Position numbers and translations under genes: made by a program. From Eumeta japonica (lineage: Eukaryota > Arthropoda > Insecta > Lepidoptera > Psychidae), in the NCBI GenBank assembly GCA_005406025.1, contig BGZK01000156.1:372001-436000 (forward strand): a DNA stretch of 64,000 bases. The letters run 5' to 3'. The notes under the pieces are model-generated. The model ran no database searches, was not told the DNA's origin, and worked only from the letters and a program-made list of their open reading frames with translations. Shown piece by piece: positions 11,480-23,294 of this stretch; within the stretch, counting starts at the first letter, position 1; every line of letters starts with the position of its first letter.

Positions 11480-12960
11480 CTTCGTTTAGTCATATCATTC
11501 ATGTATTTCATTATGCTCTTTTTTCTGTTTCATAAGCAGATAGTGCTCTTCCTGTAATTCGGCGATCATCACATAATAACAATTCATCTAATGCTCCTTC
11601 AATACTGGTTATGTCTTCTTTATTATTAAGAAGCATAAAATCTTATTTTCATTTCCTTTAGTGAGGGCTATGTCCACATGTTTTTTTTTTGTATTGTTTT
11701 ACTCGATTAAGCTTTCTGTTGCGAATTTTTCCAATGAAACTTTAGTGACGTTCCTTCTCTTTTGTTCCTTTTCGTACAGAATTACTTTCCCAATATTATT
11801 TCTTCGCTTGCGAGATCTTGTCTAACACAAACGTTAAAATCTTCATAATGGAAGGGCGTTCGTTAACATTTTGCAATAAATGGTCATGTAGATGGTCGAA
11901 CTGAATTTTCTTTTTTTTTAATATTTTTCTTCTTATTAGTTCGTACCACATGTATGTTCTTCAAGCAAGCTATAATTCGAGCTATCGTCATGTATGTTCG
12001 TTTTAGACTTTCAAACAAAAAATGTTCGTATTTATTCGTTGTAGTTAAACTTTTCAAACGCCATTACAAAGAAACATCGAAAGCCTGCTTTACAGATCTG
12101 AATAGAATTGCATTACTAGATCTTTTACTTTTCTTCATATAAGGCGTTCAGAATTTTTATTTCTTCAGTTTTTTTGATAAAAAATACAACATTCTGACAA
12201 GGAACGTACAAAATTTCACACGAGATTTTGTATATGGAAATTAAGTATTCTAAAATAAAATACTTAAATTATTTTCTGCATATTCTGTAGGAAAGCTAAT
12301 ACTAGAGTGTGTTTCTATATCGGTGCCCGTTATTTACGGATCGGCAGCGCCCGCGGCGACGCCCACGGGGACTTAAATTACGTCCAGTATTAATTGCTTT
12401 TGCGGGCCTTTTTTTTTCAGTACCAACCTTTTTTCTTTCACACACGCTACTCTTTTTCGTGCTTCCTCTTAAGTTGGAACGTTGAAATAAGGCTACATCT
12501 TGATACTTGTTATGATTTATTATATTTAAAAATAGGGATTTTTTTCTATAAAATGGATATATTGATTAATCTGTTTAGAACGTAAGTTACGGTTTTTTTT
12601 CTTATGTTGGACTGATTATGAGTAGACAGATTGTAAGTTTTACTACTTAATATACTATACTAATAATACTTTAAATATATATATTTATGAAGCCTCGGGT
12701 ATGATGTAGATCGTTGCGAGAACAATTGCTACTAAAAAAATACTAAAACCCTAATACGTAATAAACAACTAACAAATATATGCACAAACTAGGTGTTTCA
12801 TCGAGAAGTAATAGTAACCAAAATGTGAAGCCGTAGGTTGTGTTAATTTGTGAGGCGTCAGGCTTTTAATTAGGTATTATTCATTAATTAATATTCTTAA
12901 AGCGAACACCGTATTTGGTACTAAACTCTGTACACTGGCGAAATATTCTTTTTTTTTATT
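11480..12960. other. AT-rich non-coding DNA with one GC-rich patch
   Basis: Mostly T-rich sequence without a supportable gene. A short GC-rich patch at about 12325-12375 (CGGCAGCGCCCGCGGCGACG) stands out but contains no open frame or promoter motif that I can defend. Confidence 0.5.
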
Positions 12961-12969
12961 ACGCAAGTA

Positions 12970-13155
12970 GCAGCCGCCATGTTGGTTTTAACACAACGTC
13001 ACATAATCCATAACATGTATAATTCTAAGACGCGTCTAACGATATCTCATTTGTCCAAATATATTAGGAGCGATACGGGAACAGATGAACATATACACTT
13101 ATAAACTGCTAAAGTCATAACTCTTTGTAGTCGGATATCGGGATCGGCTAGCCTT
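12970..13155 (+). repeat. dispersed repeat, first of two direct copies
   Basis: The copy contains in order CGCCATGTTGG, ACGTCACATAA, TTGTCCAAATAT, AGATGAACATA, ACT..TAAA and TTGTAGTCGGATATCGGGAT. The same ordered blocks recur 386 bp downstream. Non-coding. Confidence 0.6.
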
Positions 13156-13360
13156 CACATTTACAAGTTACCTAACATTTCAGACATGTTTTATGAATTA
13201 AACGCAATTGTCGAGTTAATAATAAATAATAAAAAGCAGCGAGTAACAGCTAGTAATAAATATTTTTTAAATGTTCTTATTAACTCTTTCATTAGATATC
13301 CGACACGATACATTTGAAAAGTATTCCGGTTTTTTGCGCGACTTTATGCCTTTTGGGTGG

Positions 13361-13530
13361 CGCCATATTGAATTCAGCGTGACGTCACATAACGATAACG
13401 ATAGATCATTTTTCCAAATATGATAAGTAGCTTGGAAGCAACAAGGAATTAGATGAACATACAAACATACACATAACGCTTCTTAAAATAATAATCCTCT
13501 ATAGTCGGATAAAAATCGGTATGACTTTTC
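13361..13530 (+). repeat. dispersed repeat, second direct copy
   Basis: The copy contains CGCCATATTGA, ACGTCACATAA, TTTTCCAAATAT, AGATGAACATA and CTATAGTCGGATAAAAATCGG in the same order as 12970-13155. A minus-strand 65-codon frame here is a shadow. Confidence 0.6.
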
Positions 13531-13655
13531 TCGTGAGCTTTCGTCATATTAGATCAAAATACGATGAAAATTATCTAAATCAAACCACAATTTTTATGTC
13601 TTATTTCCATCTTACTTTTTGTTTTAAACATAAATTACTTACAATACTTATTGAC

Positions 13656-13686
13656 AAAAATGTTAATTATTGGAATTAACATTTTT
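13656..13686. repeat. perfect hairpin, 13-bp arms
   Basis: AAAAATGTTAATT at 13656-13668 is exactly complementary to 13674-13686, with a 5-base loop. One of several short-loop perfect inverted repeats in the window. Too AT-rich to call a terminator or RNA. Confidence 0.8.
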
Positions 13687-14454
13687 TTATTTCTTTTAGT
13701 ATAAGTACAGTTTATTATAGTAATACAATTTAGTACTTTATAAGTTACCACTTATTTTCAAGTGATAGAAATTAAAATAAATGCTCTGTATTTAGTCAAT
13801 ATTTATTCCTATTTTACACTCTATCTAACAGTATTATAGAGAAATGCATTAAAAGATTAACAAAACTGAATTAGGAAAAACAAAGGAAGTTGATGTGGTT
13901 AATGGAACTTGATGTTGAAGAAACTTAAAATAGGTGCCTTAAAGCCTCATTACTGTGATAAATCACGTCGTAGGCTTTCGGGCGTCGGTTTTAACTAAAT
14001 TGGGATCAGAGGTGGCGGAGTATTTGTCCAAGTTCACGGTTTGTGTTTGTTAAAAATAGTTACGCGATATAAACGAAAACAATCAACATTTTTGGTTTTT
14101 GTTGAAAGGAAACTGAAGTTGGTTTGTATTACTCATATTTATTAACTCAAGATGAATATACATCATTAGAAATTAAACGCACACTTTAGGTTATAATGCA
14201 GGGTGTAGTGGTGCATTCGTTTGCAAAATTGTTTTAATTCGTAATTTTTTTTTGTCCGGAAGGTCTTTGTGATTATAAAAGTGTAAGATGACACTTGATA
14301 TCTTTTGACGTTCTTGTTTAAACAACAAAAAACTATATAGCCTAGAAAAAATGCATTTATTGCAATCAATAAATTTTTTTTATATTCTTTATAAAATTTC
14401 AAATGAAAAAAGTCTTCATGCCCATCATCGTTGTGAAGTCGTCAAAGTTGTGGG

Positions 14455-14502
14455 AATAATTAAAACTTCTCCATATTACCATATGGAGAAGTTTTAATTA
14501 TT
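14455..14502. repeat. perfect hairpin, 22-bp arms, 4-base loop
   Basis: The arms 14455-14476 and 14481-14502 are exact reverse complements and carry CTTCTCCATAT / ATATGGAGAAG next to the loop TACC. No flanking element ends were recognised. Confidence 0.9.
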
Positions 14503-14814
14503 ACTAATTCACTCGTTTAATTAATTCTAACCAACGTAAGTATAATTTTTATTTCAAAAAGATATTAGTAATACTTTGACTTAATGTAATTTTATTGAGA
14601 AATTTCGAAACTAAATATAAAACCAAATAAATACCGTTGTACAGAAAATATATTTATTTGTCTACAATACATTTTTAAAAGCTCTACCACAATTTCTGAT
14701 TCATAACCAAGCATGTTTTCTTATTTCTGTGGTTGTAGTGCGATGTAGCATTATTACTTTAATTTTCATAAAAACTTCTTTTATTGTTTATTGAATAGTT
14801 ACGGTTTCTAATTT

Positions 14815-15735
14815 TCACCTTGTAAACCTTAGCTCGTCTCCAAACACGATAATTGAGGGGTGTCAAGTCCAGGGATTGAGTTGCCATGACATAGGTCCGT
14901 TTTCGCCTGTCCAACGATTCGGAAAATGTCTTGTTAAAAACTGGCGAACCTGTAGTACGATGATGAGCAGGACATGCATCGTTTTGAAAGTAATTTCCCT
15001 TCTAACACCCAAAGGAACTTTTTTCAAATATGATGGGTAATGTGGTTTTCAATAATTCTAAGTAAATTTGTCCATTCAAATTGTCCGGCAAGTAACAAGG
15101 GCCAATCAAAGTTCGCCCTATGACTCCCGTCCAAACGTTCACACAAAATTAATATGGATACCTTTTTTTGTTACTAAATGAGGATTTTCATTACTCCAAT
15201 AGCGAAAGCTATGGAAGTTAACTAAATTCATCCCTTGAAAATTTTTAATTATCTGAATACAGAATCTTTTTAAGAAACCTCCCGTCTTGAGCATCGCTAT
15301 CTATTAAAAAACGGCAATAAATCGACCTTTTGATTGTATCGCCTTTTCCCAAATCTTATTCAGATGTGTAATAAAATGGATTCTGACAGTTCCTTTTGAG
15401 AAACGACCCCATATCTTCCATTGAGACACATCGAACAAACATGTTATCGTCGGAGTACTAGTTATAGGGTCTCTCCCGAATACATCTAAAACGATTCTTC
15501 AACATCTGGATCGACTGGTTCAGCTCTAACAACGGGTTCTCGATATTGAACTGTACTATATTCAACGATTCGACGATATGTATTCACAAATACTTGCACA
15601 TTGGACAGTCGTTGCGTTGGTAGGTAAACGCTCCCTATACAGTCGTTGAGCTGGACAAGCATTCGAATCAGCCCTTCCGCACATATACGGTATGTCCGCA
15701 TATTCCGCGTCGGTGGACGCCGCCATTCTACTATT
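14815..15735 (-). pseudogene. Tc1/mariner-superfamily transposase with DUF4817-type N-terminus, inactivated
   Basis: Reading the minus strand from 15735, a helix-turn-helix region is spread over two frames: AEYADIPYMCGRADSNACPA, then RLSNVQVFVNTYRR and EPVVRAEPVDPDVEESF. This matches the opening of insect transposases with a DUF4817 domain (Y....+..N...A...Y...P.+..........R). Further down, near 15150-15010, comes VNVWTGVIGRTLIGPCYLP with NLNGQIYLELLKTTLP, then NDACPAHHRT near 14960 (the second catalytic Asp region) and LDLTPLNYRVWRRAK near 14850 (the segment around the last catalytic residue). Multiple stops and frameshifts separate these blocks, so it is dead. No terminal repeats were identified. 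The 111-codon minus frame at 16075-15740 is just upstream and not recognisably part of it. Confidence 0.75.
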
Positions 15736-16079
15736 GTAATTAGTACAAGTCGCCAATAAACTCAAAGTCCGTACACACGGCCAAGATCAGTAAGAGGAAA
15801 GTCAGTAGTCCAAATCGCAAGCGAAAACAGAGGTTTAATAAGACAGGAATGATCGTGTCGAAATTAACTGGCGGAGCCGAAAATACAAGGAAAGCAACAC
15901 CGACCAGCGACGCTACACCGGAATGCGACCGTGCGAAGGGGATAACTGGTTCTCTTCTAGATGAGATTTCTAACAAATTTGTATTCCCCAATAAAGTTAT
16001 GTTATGCCAAAGTATCGATATTAAATTAATTAAATTAACGTTAATGTTGATTGGTGCAAATAAAAAGAGGGTCATATGA

Positions 16080-19000
16080 AAAAGGTTTTATAACTAATTG
16101 AATTAATATACATGTTATGCTTATTTAGGAAATAAATCTCAAACTTTAAATCCTCAAATTTCAAAAATAATTGTACAAATTTAGTCACCATATAAAATGT
16201 AAGCTATCATGATTGAATTGTTTTATTAATATACTATAAGCAGAATGATGCATACATTCAGGATTCAGAAAATATAAACAATTAATAATTTAATACCAGT
16301 AATATTTTTTTATTGTAGTTCTATTGTTGCAAAACACAATATTTTAAAAATTAAAAAATGCTTGATAACTTGATTTACGGTATTTACGTAAATATTTAAT
16401 ATGTTTGAATAAAAGGTTGTCATACAACAGGTAGATTTTTTTATTACATTTATTTTAATTTTCCTTAGATGTTTTGAAGTTGTAAAACCTACCCTTTCGC
16501 TTTTTCCGTTGCTTTCTTTCTGCAATGTCATTTCATTATGTGTAGCGTAGCGTAGCGGGTATTTAAGAGGTTTTAACCCAATTTAGGATCTAATCCTAAA
16601 AATCGACCTTTCTCAGTCAAGAAGATTTTGAATAACCTTGAATATATTTCTAGTCTTGTTTTATTAGGGTAATTTACAAACTAAATAAATCAAACCCGAA
16701 CACTAATCGACTTTATTTTATAAAAGCAGAAACTATGTGGAATTATTTTGCTTTTATAAAATTAATTATATTAAAATGCTATGTATGTGACATAAGACTA
16801 CAAAAGTATTATAAATTTTTTAATAAATATTTTTTATTTGTAATTTTTCAAACTACGCTCTTGAAACTTGTTTGTAAAAAATATAATAAAATCAATGTTT
16901 TATAAAATACCAAATGTTTACAAATATATATATATATGTATATATATATACATAATATATATTACATAATGTCAAGAGCTTATATTAAGTTTGTTTTCAC
17001 TTGTATGACTATAAAAGTTGAGTAATCTAGAAAAATAATATTTTATTAAATTTAATTTAAAAGAAAATTATTTTAGCGCACCGTGTGTATGATGCTTGAT
17101 CATACATGACGATCATAAAAGATCCTCAGCCATAAATTACTCAAAACATAGTACTGGAGTATTATAACATATTACGTTCTAATTAGATATTTCTGAAGGA
17201 TCTAGTATCCTTTTATAGAGGCTTATTTGATTGTGCGGGAGCATACTAAAAACAGCAAAATTGACAACTTGCGGTATTCCACACGCAGCGTCTAATTTTA
17301 GCCAAATAGTACACTAAATTAACTTAATTAAGATCATTATTTACCCATAAATAAGAAATGATCGCTCAATAATGCCAACAAAAACTCATATTTATCGTTC
17401 CATAGGTACTCATAAAGAACGCAACGCTACAGACATACAGACTAAAAGTTGTATTATGTAAGGCATTAACTTCACGAAAATTCCTAATTAGACCCTCGCC
17501 TGCAACATGTAATAATGTGCAGCATGTAACTCACCGCTAATCTCTCGAATCCGTTCTTCCACTACGGAACCCCATCCAACGAATTGAATATTGGTTCAAG
17601 ATCATTGACATATATCGAACACCCGAGGCAAGTATTAAATTATTATTTATATTAACCACCAATCAGTTAAAATATAATTTCTTCGTGTGTTTCGTGCTAA
17701 TGCTGCATATCTTTAGGAAAAATTAGACAATCACATGTATCACTATACCAAGAGTATTGAATACATCAACAGATACGCCTGTTTATATAACTTATTCATG
17801 AAAATATTCATAACGTTTGTGAATTAAAATATTCATAGAGAAATATAAATATTTTTATGCCCAATCAGGAATAGATACCATAGACCATTTCACCTCGTAA
17901 GCCAAATAAGGTGAAACGAAAATACTACCACGTTGTCTCACTCGCACAAATACCCTTTATAATTTCATTGTCCCTGTTTATTGACGATGTTATATAAAAA
18001 TGTAAATCCGATTACAAACTCTTTTAGTTTTAACACACGCAGTCATATGCTATATCGGTCTATGTAGATCTATGTTTTTATGATGCGAAACATTATGGCG
18101 AAACAACGCCAGAAATAAATAAACAAAATCAGTAGTAAACAAGTAGTAAACGAGAATGTATTTTCGCCAAGTTTTAAGGCAACTCGCTTCAAAGCAGAGC
18201 TCAACATCAAATAATGCAAATTGGGCCCTAGGAGTACGATAACATAATTTATTAACTGTACACATATTTCAGTTTGTGTTGATTAATTAACCTAAATAAG
18301 TGTAAGAGTTCGCGATGATTAACTCACAGACGCGCTCGGGAGGTCGGCGAGTGGCAAACATCGTTGAATGTTGCGTATTCATAGGCCCACTAAAGAAATG
18401 AGAACGAAAATGTTATAGTTACTGTAAAAAAATAGCATCGAGGAGACTGAGGGTGCATAGTAATACGTGTGATTATAGACTACCAAGGCTTAAAAGATTT
18501 CGTTGTTGTATTTCGATAAGACGTATAAATTCAAGATCGATATTAGGGCCGAAGTCTGAATCGGGATAAAATTTGGAATTGTACTTGAGAGAGAAACAGT
18601 AGTCAGAATTAGGTTTTCTTGACTCAAATATTTGGTACTTTATGCAAAGAAGCAATAGCAATATACAAGCTGATTATATCGCAAATTATTACGAAAAGAT
18701 GAACAAGTCTGGCCATAGACTTTATTGAAATCACAATATCAAATGCCAATTTGTCGTCGTTGTATGTCTGAAAGATGAGGTTGCTATTGCTTTCGTAATG
18801 CTGTGTTACATTTTTATGAGATAGTATCAACAATGGTCACGCACTAATAAAGTTTAACTTCACAAATAGCTTATACTCGTAAAAGCTCTATTTACACTAA
18901 ATGTTCAAAAATGTACAGCAACCATGATTTTTTTTTACTTATAAGGAATATATTAATCGTTGCTAACGATTTTTCTTTACGAACTAAATATAGAATGTTC

Positions 19001-20330
19001 CAAACCCACGTATTAGAGTTTAAATTTCAACTTTGGGCAAGTCTCAACAAAGCCGAGGCTATGCATAGGAGCGTTCATACAATTTGCGGCTGAAATCGGT
19101 TCGTGATTCGATTACAAATTTCGACAGTGACTCTCCCGGCCCGTAACCAAGTTACTCTTGAAGTAACCCACCTAATTACTCGTCAATAGAAACGGCTGAC
19201 TCGTCAATAATTACATTAGAGCACGTCGACAAACAAGAAATTCATGGAAGTATAAGCTCTTATCGCAAAGTTTAAGTTCGTTAAGCGTACACAACGATGA
19301 ACAGATAGTTATAGCAATGGTCCAAATTATTAATATCACGTATTTGCATACAGTTGTACCCGGTTACATCACCCCACTCCCATGGTCTTATTGTTTACAT
19401 TGAACCAGTGCGGGGTTGTCACCATGATAATGACCATTATCCCATTACGATAACATCGTCCGGGACTGACGCAATCTTCAAAGCAAAGAGCAAGTGGTTT
19501 AATTACACTTAATTTACTCATTGGTCAACTCTCTATGGTGAGGATCAAATCCTGTATCATTTGGTTCCAATTTGATTTCAGCATTTACTACTGATTGCGT
19601 TTAAAATGTTAAAGTTTTAGGTATAAAAAAATGTTAAAATGTAAATATGACCAAATGTTATGCGGTCAATCGATTGAAGTCCCTTTACGTTTGTTTGCGG
19701 AATAAGAATTGAACGACACCCTTAAGCTCCCGTGGCTGAGTAAAATACGGCCAATGGGCTGTTACAGCATGAACTGGGCATCGGTCGATCGCGGAATGCA
19801 AAGATCTAGAAAATGCTTCCGCGTGTGATGTGATATCAAACCTGCTCAGCGTAGCGATTATACCGCACTCCCTTTAATGAAATATGCAAATGACGCGCCA
19901 CGTAAGAGGCAAGTGTTCAGTACAGTTTCACTATGAACACTATACATTCATGAAAATATATGCTTGTGGTCATGACTACAATTTATTTAAGCCTGTACGA
20001 TCTTTTAAATTTTTATATTATGTAACGATTGTTATAAAATAATGAAGAGAAGAGTCGCAAAATCTGTTGCCTTTAGTTTTCGTGTACAGAATAAGAAGCT
20101 TTCAAAATCCTCAGTGTTTTGTTTCATAATTATTCTTAATCTCCCTGAATTTATAAAGTACTTTATACTACATAATATTATTTTTAAGACTTTATGTGTC
20201 TTGGAACACAAGTCGAAAGTTATTAAATAACATATTACAAACCCAATACTTTCTAATACGAGTATTTTTTAAATTGTGGAATCTAGCACGTCTACTGAAC
20301 AGAAAAAATCTGTGAAACGGTTAATCCTAC
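16080..20330. other. AT-rich non-coding DNA
   Basis: About 4 kb without a supportable gene. Contains a (TA)n-rich tract near 16924-16960, a short array of the ATCGATATTAGGGCCGAAG type near 18530 related to 31230-31765, and a less AT-rich region at 19090-19480 with no open frame. The short open frames have no coding character. Confidence 0.55.
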
Positions 20331-20334
20331 AGGC

Positions 20335-20660
20335 CATCCCTAAAACTTCCTGCTATGATATTTATCGATGTCTTTTTGTGTTCATTAAGTTTTAAATATT
20401 GTCTATGAGTATCTATGAGTTTTGGAACTTTTGAAACTCATAAATTTTCCAACGATATCACTTTAACAGTTCATTTTTATACAATTTCTGACAGACGATG
20501 CAACTTCTTGGGAAAAAGACCTGATTAGATTTTGGTATTGATTGGTAGGGTCGTCAAAGAATTATTTAAAATAAACTTTTTTCTATAAATCTTATACTTA
20601 AGATTTCTTAAAATCTACCGTGCGAAATAGGCTCAAATTTTTACAAAGGTTTCTTGATGA
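20335..20660 (-). repeat. composite ~155-bp-unit repeat, minus orientation (second inverted copy)
   Basis: Blocks shared in order with 4810-5545 include AGGCCATCCCTAAAACTTCC / AGGCCATCCCTGAAACTCCT, GACGATGCAACTTC.TGGGAAAAAG / GTCGATGCTAC.TTCGGGGAAAAG, ATTAGATTTTGGTATTGAT and CTTAAGATTTCTTAAAATCTA / TTTAAGATTCCTCAAAATCTA. Non-coding. It abuts the LINE fragment that begins near 20672. Confidence 0.6.
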
Positions 20661-20671
20661 ATAAGACACAC

Positions 20672-20955
20672 TGCAAAGGGAATACGCACAGAAAATTTGC
20701 AAATAGCATCGCACAGTATCTCTCGACGCTGCTATAGCACTGTCCGGCTTAATTCCGCTGGACTTGAGAATTATTAAATCTGCTGCTTTATACAAATACA
20801 AAAAGAAGCTCTCAAATGACTACCTCCCTACAGGATTAGAGCTCGAAGTGAGAGTGAGTTACCTAGAGCAACTTCATCCCTCTGCATTGCAAAGAATGAC
20901 ATACGAACCTCTAGAAGATGTGAACCCAGAATTAGTTAAAAAAAATTGCTAGCTC
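20672..20955 (+). pseudogene. LINE ORF2 fragment between reverse transcriptase and RNase H
   Basis: One plus frame reads LQREYAQKICK, a stop, then HRTVSLDAAIALSGLIPLDL, RIIKSAALYKYKKK, LELEVRVSYLEQLHPSA and MTYEPLEDVNPELV. The order (Q+..A.K....+TVS..AA..L.G..PLDL+.....A.LY..K+, then V..LE..HP) is the linker after the reverse transcriptase in Jockey/CR1/R1-type non-LTR retrotransposons that carry RNase H. It breaks off at about 20955, just before an oppositely oriented mariner, and the RNase H portion resumes near 22100 on the same strand. It is therefore best seen as the left part of one interrupted LINE. Confidence 0.7.
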
Positions 20956-21001
20956 TCATAGATGATTGAGAAAATATTACTATGAATGGTAGAAAATGAA
21001 T

Positions 21002-21794
21002 TTATTGTTTCTCAAAATATTTTTCGTTTGCATAAATGCACTTCATATGAATAAAGTAATTTTGAAAACAGTTATGCCACTCATTGCCACTCCTCCCTAA
21101 AGAACGCGGAAACATGTATTCCATACTCTTCTGGTGATGAAAATTGTTGACCGCGTAATTGGTTCTTAATTTTTGTGAACAAAAAAAGTCGCATAATGAC
21201 AGGTCGGGACTGTATGCAAGATTGCTCATAAGTTCTACGTTTTTCTCCTTAAAAAAAATATTTGTCTCTTGGCTGTGTGAGAACTGGCATTGTCGTGGTG
21301 CCAGATAATATGACACTTATGGTTATTTTTTACGGAGTTCGTCAATAACTTTCAAACAAACAAATGGTTATGTAGCAATCACTATTCACGATATGACAAT
21401 TCTCCTAATCAACAGTAGTCAGGTGTCCAGTTTTATTAAAATAAGATGCAATGATCCGCTTAAATGCACTTCGCTCGCGCGCCACTTTGGCTGGTTTCGG
21501 CTCATCTCGATAGACCCGTACGGTCGATTGCTGCTTTGTTTTGGGATCGCAGCAATAAATCCATGTTTCGTCATCTGTGTCTAACGTTATATATGACGGG
21601 CAACCATCACGAAGTTCGTTACTAGGATTGACATGACCGCGCTTGAATTCTGCAAACCAGTTATAAATAGTCATCTTGCATGGTGCTTCATCGCCAAAAG
21701 CATTTCGAAGCTGAACGAGGCTCTGCTATGGTGTCAAATTATAATTGAAATCAAAGAAAATCATACTACGCAAATTTTCACGACTTAAATCCAT
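21002..21794 (-). pseudogene. mariner transposase, internally deleted
   Basis: From ATG at 21794 the minus strand reads MDLSRENLRSMIFFDFNYNL, then LRNAFGDEAPCK and TIYNWFAEFKRGHV (the mariner helix-turn-helix region). After ELRDGCPS the sequence jumps directly to DTDDETWIYCCDPKTKQQST, the first catalytic Asp block, followed by RVYRDEPKPAKVARERSA. A second frame picks up at about 21270 with KEKNVELMSNLAYSPDLSLC (the YSPDL..CDFF motif around the last catalytic Asp) and ends in NEKYFEKQ at 21002. The segment normally between the DNA-binding and catalytic parts is missing, as is part of the middle of the catalytic domain, and there are frameshifts. A full mariner transposase is about 345 residues; here about 200 remain. 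It sits inside a LINE of opposite orientation. Confidence 0.88.
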
Positions 21795-22089
21795 AGTTAT
21801 GAAGACATGCAATTTTTAAAATGACACCACAATGTAAAAACAATTGACAGTCAGATAATAAAAACTGTGTTCTACTGTCAAAGAGTTCCATTTTCAAATG
21901 TAGTAATTATTTTTTAAATATTATTTATATAAGTGGTCAGTTCCAGAAACTTATAGTGTACCCCACATATACACAGAAGTAAAATTGACGGCAGGGTGGG
22001 GATTACGTTAACATGATAGAAGAAAAACGAGGAAATCGCAAACCTAGCCTGTAGTCCAGACCCCTCTACGCCCTTCTAATAGAAATTGT

Positions 22090-22985
22090 ATGTTTAATTA
22101 TAGGGCAATAAGACTGATTAAGTCTAGAATAGATCCCATAGTCAGCGAGCTGAGCAATTCCGAGTCCTTCCTGGAATTATTAGTGAACTGTAGAACAGTA
22201 CATCTGCTAGTTAAGTTCATCAGGGAGAATATTAGGGAGATAAGAGCGAAGGGCTGAGTGGTCCAATTATTCTGGTTGAAGGCTCACATAGTCACTGCAG
22301 GGAACCAATGAGAGAATCAAAAAGGATTCGAGACGAGTTTGTCTGGAACATCCTGATCACCACAACGAGAGAAGCAGCAAGAGGGGCCAGAGAAAAAATT
22401 GCGAGCCGACTGGGAGCTGACGCAAATAGCAAAGTGCGAACGATGGTGTCATTTCAAGTAAATGGCTTTCAGGGGGTCGAATAGTTGCGATCTACTGATC
22501 GTAGATGAAGCCTACATGAGCCAATTTGAAGCCATTTTAATGCGATACGACTAACGGGTACAAAATACGGGTGGCACAAACCTGGTAGCGACAGTCAACA
22601 AGGAACTGCTCTGTACCTACAGAAACCCGATGGATGTAGTATATGCCCTCAACGAGGTGCATAGTGGCACATTACTCATCCAAGACTCAGGTCCGTTCAC
22701 TGAAGCTGGAAAGATTTAGCAATATGAAAATCCCGAAGAACCTCTCAAAAACTCTCTGCCTAACTTGCACACAGGTAAAGGAAGATTCCCTCATCGCCCA
22801 GGAATTAGGTAAGGGAAAAGGTACGAAGGAATAATCATCATGCGGACCTCGGTGTAACAGAAATTATACAACAGAATGCCACACGCCGTGGTGGCGTTTA
22901 CGCCCATCACCCTCATTTGTATATATTACACGGACGACGATGAGTATGCAGCCGGCCGATTAATCAATAGGGCCATGGCTGCCAG
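22090..22985 (+). pseudogene. LINE RNase H fused to a virus-type superfamily 1 helicase domain, decayed
   Basis: The plus strand first reads LSNSESFLELLVN, then FIRENIREIRAKG, a stop, and VVQLFWLKAHIVTAGN (about 22155-22310), which is the C-terminal half of a LINE RNase H ending in the W.KAH...AGN motif. Directly after it come helicase blocks in two frames: ILITTTREAARGA (about 22350), ADANSKVRTMVSFQVNGF (about 22422-22475), the motif II/Walker B LLIVDEAYM (about 22493), NKELLCTYRNPMDV (about 22600), LCLTCTQVKEDSLIAQ (about 22760) and, at the end, HAVVAFTPI followed by YYTDDD. These are the hallmarks of the helicase of alphavirus-like positive-strand RNA viruses. The Walker A (GxGKS/T) motif is absent at the junction. 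Stops and frameshifts disrupt it throughout, and the ACE is non-functional. Capture of such viral helicases by lepidopteran non-LTR retrotransposons has been reported. The alternative, an independent endogenous virus insert next to a LINE, fits less well because RNase H and helicase are contiguous. Confidence 0.78.
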
Positions 22986-23294
22986 TAAAAAAAAAAATTA
23001 AAGACCACAAAGCAAAGATGGCAATAAAAAAAACAAAGATAAGGTTATTATAATAACAATAATTCTTTATTCGGCCCTTAAACAAGCAAATAGGAAGACA
23101 TGTGATTGATGATCGCTAAAGAACATAAATACAATGTACAAAAAATTATCCTAAAATTTTGTCGACTTATAAAATAAACAAAATAGAAATATTGTAGCAC
23201 AATCCGAAACGTCAATAAATTAATGAATAAGAAAAAATAATATTTTATAAAAAAATCCTGGAACATTATTTTCTCCCAAAAAATTCTTCAATAT

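Noticed and set aside
15740..16075. 111-codon minus-strand frame
   Set aside because: It is upstream of the DUF4817-type transposase but shows no recognisable domain; the hydrophobic stretches are typical of AT-rich chance frames.
22090..22985. helicase segment as a functional or independent viral gene
   Set aside because: Stops, frameshifts, absence of Walker A and direct continuity with LINE RNase H make it a decayed retrotransposon part, not an active viral gene.
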